Source of the DNA: Neolewinella aurantiaca
GTDB lineage: Bacteria > Bacteroidota > Bacteroidia > Chitinophagales > Saprospiraceae
NCBI RefSeq assembly: GCF_008014675.1
Contig: NZ_VOXD01000010.1
Span: 112,768 to 176,767 of the forward strand
DNA length: 64,000 nucleotides
Reading direction: 5' to 3'
The translations under genes were made by a program, and so were the position numbers. The notes beneath the pieces are model-generated. The model saw only the letters and a list, made by a program, of their open reading frames with translations, searched no databases and was not told the origin of the DNA. Positions 34,284 through 43,672 of the stretch are shown here, piece after piece (positions within the stretch are counted from its first letter, which is position 1; each line of letters opens with the position of its first letter).

Positions 34284-34824
34284 GAGCCATTTTTTCTAGT
34301 TTGATGCGCAGATTACGGCGGCCGTTCTGCAGGTAACTTTTCACTTTTTTCAGGTCGTAACCGGTTTGCTCGCAAACCTGGGCGTAAGACAGCCCTCGGA
34401 GGTAAAACAGCCGGATACAACTGGCTTGCTCTGCCGAAAGCGCAGCCAGCGCCCCTGGTAGTTGCGCAAGCCGGATTTCGCTAAGAGGACGTTCGCCCTC
34501 GTCGAATTCCACAACCGCGTCAGTACTATTTTTTCCGGCTTTCTCCCGCTCACGGATCTTCTTGCGCAGTAAGTCGATGCAGTAGTTGCGGCTGGTGTAA
34601 AAAAGCCACGCCCGGAAGCTCTCGATGGGCTGATTGCAGACCTTAAGGGTAACCTTTTCAAAAACATCCATCGTGGCATCACGGGCCGCTTCGCGGTCTT
34701 TCAGGTAATCGAGGCAAAGGCCCACGACCAAATGACCGTAGCGCTGGTAAAGGATACCTAACGCCCGCTTTTCGTCTTTCTGGCAGAAAGCGGTTACCAG
34801 CTCAAGATCCGTGGCTGAGTCCAT
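34276..34824 (-). CDS. ECF-type RNA polymerase sigma factor
   Basis: A 182-residue protein starting at MDSATDLELV; the frame is open further upstream without support. Sigma region 2 is visible (LGILYQRYGHLVVGLCLDYLKDREAARD, ATMDVFEKV, FRAWLFYTSRNYCIDLLRK), with region 4 at the end (ALSAEQASCIRLFYLRGLSYAQVCEQTG, VKSYLQNGRRNLRIKLEK). It should direct RNA polymerase to a small regulon. It is the first gene of the operon with the membrane TPR protein, S8 and CHAT proteases. It is divergent from two small secreted protein genes across 192 bp, which is where autoregulatory promoters would be expected. Confidence 0.93.
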   Translation of the reverse strand: MDSATDLELVTAFCQKDEKRALGILYQRYGHLVVGLCLDYLKDREAARDATMDVFEKVTLKVCNQPIESFRAWLFYTSRNYCIDLLRKKIREREKAGKNSTDAVVEFDEGERPLSEIRLAQLPGALAALSAEQASCIRLFYLRGLSYAQVCEQTGYDLKKVKSYLQNGRRNLRIKLEKMAHE

Positions 34825-35016
34825 AATGTGTCTTGCTGTTTCGCTTTGCCGGGACGGGCGGCAGAGGGACCGGATGCGCCCGACAAGCGTGTTGTCACCG
34901 ACGAATTTAAAGAAAATTTCGTCGCCTTTATGGAATCCCGGCAATTGGTACGTCCCTAATCCGAAATTCATTCACCGCCGGGCTGGCAATCCGGCACATC
35001 TAAAATTCATCCCATC
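34825..35016. promoter_or_regulatory. Divergent promoter region of the sigma operon and secreted-protein pair
   Basis: 192 bp between divergent start codons. I could not identify a convincing -33/-7 or ECF-type element by eye. Its place between the sigma gene and the putative output genes makes it the likely autoregulatory site. Confidence 0.45.
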
Positions 35017-35421
35017 ATGATTATTCGTTTTCTCTTTTCGTTACTGATTGTTTGCTCTTTCGCAGGCATTGCATCCGCCCAATCGGGCAACTCAACCTGT
35101 GCTGACCTGGCAAAAAAACACCTTTCCACCCTCGACCAACACCTCGACCTCGATTACGGCCAGATGAAGTGCCTCAAGGAAAAAGCCGTGAAGTTTTGCG
35201 ACAGCAACAAACAGAACCCTCCTACCAGTAAAGCCCAGCGCGACAAACGACTGGCGGCCTTTCGTAAAGCCATCCTCTCCTGCCTCGACGCGGGCCAGCG
35301 CAAAAAAGTCGTCTCGCATTACCGCGACCAACGTGACGAAAAAAACCGCCGGGACATTCTCCAGGCTTTCATCGACGAGTTTGGTGACGAGGTGATCGTC
35401 ATCCGCAAGAAGAAGTCGTAA
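35017..35421 (+). CDS. Small secreted hypothetical protein, helical and Cys-containing
   Basis: A 134-residue protein with a signal peptide ending GIASAQ. The mature part is helical and strongly charged, with four Cys (STC, MKCL, KFCDS, LSCLD) that could form two disulfides. The sequence LDLDYGQMKCLKEKA, then LDAGQRKKVVSHY, resembles the Spy/CpxP helix-turn pattern of envelope chaperones, but the match is weak. It is divergent from the ECF sigma gene and 3 bp upstream of a similar secreted protein. It is a plausible output of the sigma factor. No recognised family. Confidence 0.65.
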   Translation: MIIRFLFSLLIVCSFAGIASAQSGNSTCADLAKKHLSTLDQHLDLDYGQMKCLKEKAVKFCDSNKQNPPTSKAQRDKRLAAFRKAILSCLDAGQRKKVVSHYRDQRDEKNRRDILQAFIDEFGDEVIVIRKKKS

Positions 35422-35424
35422 CCC

Positions 35425-35883
35425 GTGCTTAAGGCTTTCTTAATATTGATCGTATGTAGTTCCTTCCTGGGCCTTCGGGCTCAGGAAGACTACAACGGAT
35501 CATCCCCGTCCCCAACAACGGAGACTCCTGCTTTGGTAGAAACCATGCTCGACAAGATCTCCCGGAAACTACAACTCTCCGAAGAACAGGTCCCGCAGGT
35601 AGAAACGCTGTTGCAGGACTTCTTCCAACACCCGGAAAACCAGACGGGAGCAAGCCCTGAAGTTCGCCGCGCACTACGCGCCGCCGTCAGCAAGCTCCTT
35701 ACTCCCGACCAACGCCAACTTCTGAAACAGAAAAGAGCCAGAAATGGTACCGTTCGCCGGGGCAGCAACCCAAATATGGTTGCTCCTCAGAAAAGCAGTT
35801 GGCTCGACCTCCTGCTTGACGATGTGGCCTATCCCCTCCTCGAAAAACGCCGACGAAACCGTGCAGAAAAAGGAAAGAACTGA
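35425..35883 (+). CDS. Small secreted Spy/CpxP-like hypothetical protein
   Basis: A 152-residue protein started at GTG, 3 bp after the preceding stop, so cotranscribed. A signal peptide ends LGLRAQ. The mature part has LQLSEEQVPQVETLLQDFF and LTPDQRQLLKQKRA; the LTxDQ pattern with paired helices is typical of LTXXQ (Spy/CpxP) periplasmic proteins that sense or chaperone misfolded envelope proteins. The basic C-terminus ends in KRRRNRAEKGKN. Together with its neighbour it is probably controlled by the divergent sigma operon; this is inference from position. Confidence 0.65.
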   Translation: MLKAFLILIVCSSFLGLRAQEDYNGSSPSPTTETPALVETMLDKISRKLQLSEEQVPQVETLLQDFFQHPENQTGASPEVRRALRAAVSKLLTPDQRQLLKQKRARNGTVRRGSNPNMVAPQKSSWLDLLLDDVAYPLLEKRRRNRAEKGKN

Positions 35884-35993
35884 GTGCCACCGCTTTCTTT
35901 AACCTCCTGTTTTTTCATCCTATTGCACACAGGGCTAACGCATAGGCTAGTTAAGCCGTGTTAAACCCCCAGCCCACGGGGATAGGCCAGTGA

Positions 35994-36010
35994 AAACGCT
36001 ACGCGTTTTG
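35994..36010. other. Short perfect hairpin in the 35884-36114 gap
   Basis: AAAACGC-TA-CGCGTTTT forms a compact palindrome in a 231-bp gap otherwise without features. It may be a terminator remnant or an operator. Confidence 0.3.
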
Positions 36011-36114
36011 GGTTGCAAGCTCTTAAACGGTGATTATGATCTCGAGCTAAAAGCTTAAAATCGAATCCTATGCGTCAGTCCTGCCCATTGTACACCACCA
36101 AATCCATAATAACC

Positions 36115-36702
36115 ATGCGTTTATTTACCTCATTCCTTTTCCTGTTTGCGTTTTGCGCCTCCGTCAGTGCTCAGAGTTGCAAATCTGCACCTTCCGTGGT
36201 CTCCGACCTCAACCGTCAGATATCCAAGATACTGAAGACCAGGGGGTGCGCCCCTTCTAACTTCCCCACCTGCCTCACCAACCCAACTACTTATCTGCAC
36301 CTGACGAAGGAGATGGTTAAGTACTGGAACGGGCGCAGCAGCAACTGGGCAACCATCGGCCCCCGCCGCCTCGACTTCGGCAACTACGAAAACGGTCGGA
36401 TCGTCAGCACCGGCGGCCGGATGTACATCTCTTGTGTTCCTGCCAATAAATCGACCATGACGGTAGACATCAAGGAACTCGACGGAAAAGGCAAAACCAG
36501 TTACGTGATTTGTAAGGTGGACAAAGATGGCCGGTACACAAAACTCAAAACCGGATGGTTCAATGAGGTCAATTCTCAGAAGAGCAACAAACGGGAATCC
36601 CGTCAGCACACCCTGAAGGGCGTGAAGGGACACATCATCAGCATACACTTCGATGGTAAATCCGCAGGTAACACTTTCCAGTATAAGGTCCGGGTAAAGT
36701 AA
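36115..36702 (+). CDS. Secreted hypothetical protein
   Basis: A 195-residue protein started at MRLFTSFLF; the frame extends upstream to another Met at 36070, which would bury the signal peptide. The signal peptide ends SVSAQ. The mature part begins SCKSAPSVVSDLN, has Cys pairs (GCAPSNFPTCL), and ends in beta-rich sequence (TMTVDIKELDGKGKTSYVICKV, GHIISIHFDGKSAGNTFQYKVRV). No family was recognised. It may be periplasmic or secreted. It converges with the rhomboid gene; an inverted repeat with CGCAAGC/GCTTGCG arms (about 36714-36744) lies between the stops and may serve both transcripts. Confidence 0.65.
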   Translation: MRLFTSFLFLFAFCASVSAQSCKSAPSVVSDLNRQISKILKTRGCAPSNFPTCLTNPTTYLHLTKEMVKYWNGRSSNWATIGPRRLDFGNYENGRIVSTGGRMYISCVPANKSTMTVDIKELDGKGKTSYVICKVDKDGRYTKLKTGWFNEVNSQKSNKRESRQHTLKGVKGHIISIHFDGKSAGNTFQYKVRVK

Positions 36703-36761
36703 CATTCAGGCGTTCGCAAGCACGTTCAGGGTCGCAGGCTTGCGGGCTACTGCTCTATCCG

Positions 36762-37448
36762 TTATCCGAAGGGGCCCCGGCGTCGGTTTCCGTACGATCC
36801 TTCCCCGGCTACCAGCCCCGGCATCTCGTACCAGGTCCGGAAAAGAAAACCGCATACCACCCCGAACACAAAACCGCCAATGTGCGCCCACCAGGCAATA
36901 CCTCCACTGGTATCGCCCAGGCTGGCGTAGCCCGCTTGCGACTGCTGAAAAAACCAGAAACCAAGGAAGATAAAAGCCGGGACGCTGAGTCGGAAAAACA
37001 CGAGGTAGCCTCTGATATTGGACTTCGGGAACATTACGATGTACGCCCCCATCACCGCCGAGAGGGCGCCGCTGGCCCCTACCGCAGGAATGGGGCTTCC
37101 CTGATTGAAGTAGATATGGCAGCCTCCGGCTGCCAGTCCGCCAAGCAGGTAGAAAACGGCAAAGGGCCAGTTGCCGATGCTCGCTTCGATGTTGTCCGCA
37201 AAGATCCACATGTAAAGCATGTTGCCGATCAGGTGCATCCAACTGCCGTGCAAAAAGGTGCTCGTTATCAGGGTATGGTAATTCTGACCAGCCTCAATAT
37301 CAGCCGGGATGCAACCATACTCCATCACTCCGGGAATACCCAGAAAATGTTGCGCGATATAGATGATGACGTTGAGCGCAATGAAGCCATAAGCGAAATA
37401 CGGCGTATGGCCCTGATGAACCTGATCATCTCCGATAGGAAAAAACAT
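36762..37448 (-). CDS. Rhomboid family intramembrane serine protease
   Basis: A 228-residue protein started at MFFPIGDDQ; 24 extra upstream codons are unlikely. Six transmembrane helices are visible. The catalytic Ser lies in GASGALSAVMGAY and the catalytic His in WWAHIGGFVFGVVCG. The HGSWMHLIGNMLYMWIFADN segment carries the conserved His/Asn of the rhomboid core. It cleaves transmembrane substrates within the inner membrane. The C-terminus is a short Gly/Arg tail. Substrates are unknown; a membrane-spanning putative anti-sigma protein is encoded about 2.5 kb away, but no link is shown. Confidence 0.93.
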   Translation of the reverse strand: MFFPIGDDQVHQGHTPYFAYGFIALNVIIYIAQHFLGIPGVMEYGCIPADIEAGQNYHTLITSTFLHGSWMHLIGNMLYMWIFADNIEASIGNWPFAVFYLLGGLAAGGCHIYFNQGSPIPAVGASGALSAVMGAYIVMFPKSNIRGYLVFFRLSVPAFIFLGFWFFQQSQAGYASLGDTSGGIAWWAHIGGFVFGVVCGFLFRTWYEMPGLVAGEGSYGNRRRGPFG

Positions 37449-37604
37449 AGTGAGAGATAGTTGATGGTAAAGTGGAAGCCTGATCAGGCCCGGATTTGAA
37501 TAGACGTGGAGTATCCGCAAGGTAACCGCCCGAAAGAACAGTCAACCCATAGAACTGTCTCCAGAAGAAAAAAATCGCAGCACCGCTTTGTCAAAGCAAA
37601 GTGC

Positions 37605-38057
37605 TTACATTTTGGCCGACTTCTTGAAACGCACGCGCAGACGGCGTTGTGCCGGGTCTATTTTTACGCGTGCTTCGGGGTAAGGGCTCAGGTCCATAAT
37701 CTCGATGGTTGCCCCTACCGTGGTCAGTCGGCTTCTTTTCTTGGTATCTACATCGATGCGAACTTTTTCGTTGGCGTAGGCACTTCCGCGGGAGACGATC
37801 ACGAACGCCTCTCCTTCCGAGATGCAACTTACACCACGCGGGCACCGGCTATCGGAATCAACGCCAACGAAAGTAATGGCTGCCTGAGATTTTCCCACCT
37901 GAGCTGTCTCGCCTGGCGCCAGGTCGACAACTTCATCATAAGCCACCGTTTTTACTACTCCGCTAACGGTAGCTTCACAATTTGAGGGGCTGGTTTTTTT
38001 ACTGCACCCGAAGGCAAGCGTCAGGCAAACAAAGGCAAACAAAAAGGAAAGTCGCAT
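37605..38057 (-). CDS. Hypothetical lipoprotein with RCP-GEA motif
   Basis: A 150-residue protein started at MRLSFLFAF, giving a proper lipoprotein signal (LAFGC, Cys18). The frame continues upstream to 38135, where an ATG overlaps the cinA stop, so coupled translation from there is an alternative. The mature domain has SRCPRGVSCISEGEAFVIV, a pattern I associate with small envelope proteins of unknown function, and ends in short strands (EIMDLSPYPEARVKI). It is probably anchored to the envelope and cotranscribed with cinA. Confidence 0.65.
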   Translation of the reverse strand: MRLSFLFAFVCLTLAFGCSKKTSPSNCEATVSGVVKTVAYDEVVDLAPGETAQVGKSQAAITFVGVDSDSRCPRGVSCISEGEAFVIVSRGSAYANEKVRIDVDTKKRSRLTTVGATIEIMDLSPYPEARVKIDPAQRRLRVRFKKSAKM

Positions 38058-38131
38058 TGGAGAAGTTATTTTGTCATGGGAAGGTACAACGAGTGAGGTT
38101 ATAGTTGCCTCGGGTATTGCGGGAGGTTGCA

Positions 38132-39376
38132 TCATTTCCCTTGCAATTGCCCCATCAGCAGATTGAGCGCCATGTGCACGGTGTAAGTGATGTTCCGCTT
38201 CCGGTCTTTGCCTGAACTGAGTAGTTTGGACTTCACGCCATCCGGCCCTGCAACTGCAATCCAGATGGTCCCAACCGGTTTTTCATCGGAGCCCCCGCCC
38301 GGGCCTGCGATGCCGGAAGTAGCTACTGCATAGTCTGACTTCAGCACCTGCCGGGCATTTTGTGCCATCGCTTCCACTACTTCTTTACTCACCGCTCCGT
38401 GCTGTGCCAGGAGTTCAGTAGATACGCCAAGGACACTACTCTTAACGTCATTGTCGTAGGCAACCACACTTCCCCGGAAGTGGCCACTGGAGCCGGCGTG
38501 GCCGGTAATCATGCGTGCAATTGACCCTCCGGTACAGCTTTCGGCTGTTGCCAGCGTGAGGTTATCCTGTTGCATCTTTTTCTGTACCGCCAGGGCGAGG
38601 TCTTCCTTGCCGTAGCCGTAGACGTACTGGCCAACGATGGCTTCAATCTCATCTTTATACTTGGTCAGCTCGGCCTGCATCGCAGTTTCGTCCGTGCCGC
38701 GGGTAGTGAGGCGCAGCCGCACCGTACCAAGGTTGGGCAGGTACGCGAGGGAGATGTGCCGGGGCAGGGCATCTTCTACCGCCTCGATGGCTTCGGCCAG
38801 GGTACTCTCTCCCAGGCCTGCGGTCAGGATGGTAAGTGAGCGCTGCCGGCTCTGGTCTACGTTACCGGCAACGAGCCGGGGAATTATCTCCTTGCTGACG
38901 AGGTAGCGCATTTCGTAAGGCACACCGGGCATCGAGACGATAATCTTTCCCTTGTGCTCGAACCACATTCCGGGAGCGGTACCTGCTTTATTTGTAATTA
39001 CCGTTGCCGAGGCGGGCAATTCACACTGTTCCCGGTGGTGCGGTCCGGCTTCCTTCCCAAAGCCCGCGTAAATTTTAACCAGGCGCTCCCAGCTTTCCTG
39101 ATGGAAAGCCATTTCAGTTCCTACGTATTCAGCCAGTACTTTTTTAGTGATGTCGTCTTTTGTAGGGCCAAGACCACCGGTCATGAGTACAATATCGGCT
39201 GCCGCCAGGGCACGATCGAGGCCATTACGGATTCCGTCCCGGGTATCGGCCACACTGAGGTGCTCCACTACTTCGTAACCTTCCACACTAAGTGCTTCGG
39301 CCATGTAGGTTGCGTTGGTGTCGGTCACCTGCCCGATGAGGATTTCATCGCCGATGGTAAGGATGTATGCTTTCAT
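38132..39376 (-). CDS. cinA: CinA-family nicotinamide-nucleotide amidohydrolase
   Basis: A 414-residue protein started at MKAYILTIGDEILIGQVTD. The N-terminal two thirds are the MoaB/MogA-like domain (VLMTGGLGPTKDD, GTAPGMWFEHKGKII, MPGVPYEM). The C-terminal third is the PncC amidohydrolase (TAESCTGGSIARMIT, SVVAYDNDVK, TSGIAGPGGGSDEKPVGTIW). It deamidates NMN in pyridine-nucleotide recycling and may hydrolyse ADP-ribose. The lipoprotein gene follows about 74 bp after its stop. A 79-bp REP-like inverted pair separates it from purA upstream. Confidence 0.95.
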   Translation of the reverse strand: MKAYILTIGDEILIGQVTDTNATYMAEALSVEGYEVVEHLSVADTRDGIRNGLDRALAAADIVLMTGGLGPTKDDITKKVLAEYVGTEMAFHQESWERLVKIYAGFGKEAGPHHREQCELPASATVITNKAGTAPGMWFEHKGKIIVSMPGVPYEMRYLVSKEIIPRLVAGNVDQSRQRSLTILTAGLGESTLAEAIEAVEDALPRHISLAYLPNLGTVRLRLTTRGTDETAMQAELTKYKDEIEAIVGQYVYGYGKEDLALAVQKKMQQDNLTLATAESCTGGSIARMITGHAGSSGHFRGSVVAYDNDVKSSVLGVSTELLAQHGAVSKEVVEAMAQNARQVLKSDYAVATSGIAGPGGGSDEKPVGTIWIAVAGPDGVKSKLLSSGKDRKRNITYTVHMALNLLMGQLQGK

Positions 39377-39508
39377 TAAAAGGAATAGAGGGCCGGGCGC
39401 CAGCCGGGGTAGCGTCCGTTTGTGAATGAATTTGGTTTTGCCCGGCCTGTTCACCGCAGGTGATACTGGGCCGACCAGGTTTTAACGGGGTAAATGTAAG
39501 AACAAAGA

Positions 39509-39588
39509 GGCGCGGCCGCCGGTGCAATGAAAGTTTTAAAGGCTTGTCTTTGCTCCTTAAAAACGCTCATTGCACCTGCGGCCGCGCC
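39509..39588. repeat. REPIN-like inverted pair of the 19-bp motif (copy 7)
   Basis: A reverse copy at 39509-39527 and a forward copy at 39570-39588 face each other. The arms extend to 22 bases with one mismatch, enclosing about 36 bases. Partial complementarity continues inward (AAGTTTTAAA against TTAAAAACGC). It lies between purA and cinA and would form a large hairpin in the transcript. Confidence 0.8.
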
Positions 39589-39614
39589 TGCTGAAAACCA
39601 TCAAGTACGGTCGT

Positions 39615-40898
<1,284 letters not shown>

Positions 40899-41035
40899 TT
40901 ATGCGGAGGTTCCGGGGAATTCCGGGGTCGTCCGCGAAAACGTACGCAAAGGTACGGTGAGGCGGGGCATTGTGGGTTATTTCCTGACAATTATGCTCAG
41001 GTTTTTAGTTTTACGGGTTGCAACAGCCGTTTTTT

Positions 41036-41054
41036 CACCCTGCGTTAGCGTGCA
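41036..41054 (+). repeat. Degenerate REP-like motif at the 3' end of the cytochrome gene (copy 8)
   Basis: CACCCTGCGTTAGCGTGCA keeps CTGCGTTAGCG from the consensus but has lost flanking bases. The minus-strand stop codon of the cytochrome gene (TAA) lies inside it. Confidence 0.4.
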
Positions 41055-42052
41055 CTGCCCGTAGCGAGGTAGGCACGGAGTGCCTCTATCTGCAAATCCG
41101 TCATCCGTTCTTTTGTGTAGTGAGGCATATAAGCCCGCTTGCCGGGAATCGGGCTGGTACCGTAGCGAACCACCTGATAGGTGGAATAGCGGTCGTAGCG
41201 CGGGAAGTGCTTGGTGAGGAACGCCCAGTGGTTTTCGGAATCGTCGAGTTCGAAAAAGCTGTAACGCTGTTTTTCGTGGCAATGCAGGCATCCGCGTATG
41301 TAGATGGCCCGGCCGTTGGCCGGGTCGGGTGTGCCGGCCACCGGAAAGCCGGCTTTACGGTCTTCGGGAGGCAGAACAAACGTTGCCGGGCTGGCAAGCA
41401 GGTAGCTCGCCTTAAGGTCTTCCACCACCCCCGGCGCTGCGGTTTTTTCCGAAATTGCGTCGTTGATCCGTTTCACGGTCGGCGCTCCTTCGGGTAGATC
41501 GTTCACTTTCAGACCGATGGTATGGAGGTAAGCCATAACAGATTCCATCTCCACTTCATTGAGCGGTTCGCCCTGGGCGCACTCCGTCGCACAGAGCTGA
41601 ATGGCTCCCCGCAGGTCGTGGCGGGCGGGTTTTACCAGATCGCCGTATTTTTTGTCGTAATCTCCGTTGTAGTAGCTCTCACGGTTGACCGCGCCCCACA
41701 GGGTGGTACCGGGCAGGAAAGGTAAATCGTTAGCTTCGGCGTAGGCAAGCCGGGCGGTGGGGTCCATGACGGCCAATACGGGATCTTCCCGTACGATGTT
41801 GTGGCAACTTGTACACTTGAAGTGAGCCGACTGCATTCCTCCTTCGGAGAGGCGGCCTTCCAGAACGATCTCCCGGCCGAGCTCTTCAGAGGCGCCTTCT
41901 TCCGGCCGGACCATAATGTCCGCCCGTTCCGGCGCGCCCAGGGCGCGCATCACTTCGTAGAGCGACGTTTCGCCGTCAACTACGGGCAAGGTGTTGGGCC
42001 GGCTGGTGAGGGCCAGTCCGGCCAGTATGATTAATGGAAGAAGATATTTCAT
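41045..42052 (-). CDS. Di-heme c-type cytochrome
   Basis: A 335-residue exported protein (hydrophobic start, LPLIILAGLALTS). It has two heme-attachment sites: C80-TS-CH84 in FKCTSCHN and C255-LH-CH259 in RGCLHCHEKQ. An extra Cys pair lies at CATEC (154/158), possibly a disulfide. An MPHYTKERMTDLQIEALRAYLATG end, typical of cytochrome c domains, supplies the distal Met. It is probably a periplasmic electron carrier or a subunit of a respiratory or oxidative complex. It follows the DUF5777 gene by 70 bp and may be cotranscribed with it and the heme-site lipoprotein. Confidence 0.88.
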   Translation of the reverse strand: MKYLLPLIILAGLALTSRPNTLPVVDGETSLYEVMRALGAPERADIMVRPEEGASEELGREIVLEGRLSEGGMQSAHFKCTSCHNIVREDPVLAVMDPTARLAYAEANDLPFLPGTTLWGAVNRESYYNGDYDKKYGDLVKPARHDLRGAIQLCATECAQGEPLNEVEMESVMAYLHTIGLKVNDLPEGAPTVKRINDAISEKTAAPGVVEDLKASYLLASPATFVLPPEDRKAGFPVAGTPDPANGRAIYIRGCLHCHEKQRYSFFELDDSENHWAFLTKHFPRYDRYSTYQVVRYGTSPIPGKRAYMPHYTKERMTDLQIEALRAYLATGSAR

Positions 42053-42122
42053 TGCTCTTAATTAACTTTTACGAAATCGGACGGTGCCCGCGCAGAACGG
42101 CTTCCGGCATTGCAGTAACCCG

Positions 42123-42998
42123 TTACAGGTTAAACCAGCGGGAGATCGTGAAACCCATCCGGAATTCTCCTTCGCCCCAGCTGGTGATGGTGTAAGGGAT
42201 GTAGTCCGATTCGAAAAGGCCGGTAGCATTGGTAAAGTTGAGTTGGAATACGTGGCCGCCCGTGTCCCACTCGAGCCCGACCCCAACCGGAACGCTGTAA
42301 CCGTTGTCGGCAGTAATGGTATTGCTAAACGGTACCGTTACGTCGGCGACCAGAGCCATAACGCGCGAGACCTGGTAGCGCGCAGCGCCACCGAGGCTGA
42401 AGATGGTGTTCTCGCCGGCGAATGGCACGAGGTTACGGTGCGTTACGCCAGGGATGATCTGCAGGCTCAGGCCGTTCATTTTCCGGGCCAGCACCAGGCT
42501 GCCGTTGAAGGCCATACGGTGGGCAAATTTCGGAAAACTCTGAATGAGGTCCACGTTGTCCTCGATCTTTTGGGCGGTACTGACGGTTGCTGTTCCCACC
42601 AGGGCGGCAGAAAACGGGAAGCCTTCATTTTCCTGATGCAGGAAGCGTATTTTGGTTACCAGATTCAGATTCTGGCGCAAGCCTGAGTTGCTCTCCGGGG
42701 TCCGGCCGGAGCCTTTGGCACGGTAAATCCCTACGTTGAAGTTGTCGGTAAATCCATATTCGCCGCCGATGGCGACGTCCTCTGCGGTTTCGAGGCCGTA
42801 GAACGTTTTGAAGCCACCATCGTCTCCGAACATATCCCCGAACCGGTGGCTGATCCGGATGTCCAGTTTCCCCTTCGGTAGTGTCTCCACACTATGCACA
42901 TTCACTACGCGGGTGTCTTTGAACGTCCTGTAAATGCGCTCACGCTGAGCGGAGAGCGTGCAGGAACAGACCAGCAAAAGGAGTAAAACATTTTTCAT
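42123..42998 (-). CDS. DUF5777 family outer-membrane beta-barrel protein
   Basis: A 291-residue protein with a signal peptide ending CTLSAQ. The rest is alternating strands: LDIRISHRFGDMFGDDGG, VAIGGEYGFTDNFNVGIYR, TKIRFLHQE, LSLQIIPGVTHRN, GVGLEWDTGGHVFQLNFTN and a final FRMGFTISRWF, a typical barrel end. It matches DUF5777, which occurs in Bacteroidota beside c-type cytochrome or YceI-type genes. It sits between two heme-site proteins here. A role in electron transfer or quinone biology at the envelope is inferred from neighbours only. Confidence 0.85.
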   Translation of the reverse strand: MKNVLLLLLVCSCTLSAQRERIYRTFKDTRVVNVHSVETLPKGKLDIRISHRFGDMFGDDGGFKTFYGLETAEDVAIGGEYGFTDNFNVGIYRAKGSGRTPESNSGLRQNLNLVTKIRFLHQENEGFPFSAALVGTATVSTAQKIEDNVDLIQSFPKFAHRMAFNGSLVLARKMNGLSLQIIPGVTHRNLVPFAGENTIFSLGGAARYQVSRVMALVADVTVPFSNTITADNGYSVPVGVGLEWDTGGHVFQLNFTNATGLFESDYIPYTITSWGEGEFRMGFTISRWFNL

Positions 42999-43078
42999 TT
43001 GAAGGGTAGTTTTGGGAAAATCCAGAGTGCAGCAATTTCAAAAAAAGGTGAAGACTGCCGTACAGAAATACAAACCGG

Positions 43079-43097
43079 GGCGCGGCCGCAGGTACAA
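43079..43097 (-). repeat. REP-like 19-bp motif, copy 9
   Basis: GGCGCGGCCGCAGGTACAA, a reverse copy with centre GCC and TAC for TGC, 43 bp past the stop of the heme-site lipoprotein gene. Confidence 0.7.
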
Positions 43098-43139
43098 AGT
43101 TAGTTTGAATACAGAGCAAGGCAAGTAAAAACCAGATTG

Positions 43140-43523
43140 CTACTCAGGGAAGCCAGCATCTAGCCAGCAGGTAATGATTAGTAATTCGTCGGGAGTGAGG
43201 CTGGTCGCCCGCCCGTCTGGCGAGTAATCCGGCGGCATACCGAGGGTAGGGTCGCTCCTGCTGGAAATCACCCGCTGACGGAAGCGACCGTTTTCGAGGT
43301 GATTAAGAAGGCCGTCGTAGCTGTCGTAGATTCCGGGAGCGCCGCCCAGGTGGCAGCCACTGTAGGCGCAGGTCCGCTCCACAATCTCCCGGATATCGTC
43401 TTCGTAGGTTGGTGTATCGTCTTCGCAGGTAACGGCTACGGGTTCAGCCAGGGCATCTTTGGTACAAGCGTCGAAGCACAATACGGCACAGATCAGAAGA
43501 CAGAACAACCAAATATTTCGCAT
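43140..43523 (-). CDS. Lipoprotein with a CX4CH heme-like site
   Basis: A 127-residue protein started at MRNIWLF; upstream codons are unlikely. The lipobox ends at Cys20 (CFDAC). The mature part has C52-AYSG-C57-H58, a CX4CH version of the heme-binding motif, then the typical cytochrome-like MPPDYSPDG with the possible Met ligand and SLTPDELLIITCWLDAG. This resembles the small planctomycete-type cytochrome C domain and DUF1549-associated modules. It begins a three-gene minus-strand run with DUF5777 and the di-heme cytochrome. Whether heme is attached is not certain. Confidence 0.75.
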   Translation of the reverse strand: MRNIWLFCLLICAVLCFDACTKDALAEPVAVTCEDDTPTYEDDIREIVERTCAYSGCHLGGAPGIYDSYDGLLNHLENGRFRQRVISSRSDPTLGMPPDYSPDGRATSLTPDELLIITCWLDAGFPE

Positions 43524-43672
43524 AAGAAACGTGCCTTTAAAAGTAAGCGGCCAACCAAACAGGTGGCTGAATTGTAGATATGGACAGCTGAACAGCAAGC
43601 CGGGCCGCAAATTTACGGCGTTCCTACCGATTTGTGTTGTCAGCCATTTACCTCAACGAAAAAAACGAAAAT

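Noticed and set aside
35884..36114. TTGCAC-ACAGGG-CTAACGC resembling the repeat
   Set aside because: Only the outer parts match; the CCTGCG core is missing.
38132..38135. ATGA overlap between cinA stop and an upstream ATG of the lipoprotein gene
   Set aside because: Starting there would bury the lipoprotein signal behind 26 residues, so the internal Met at 38057 is preferred.
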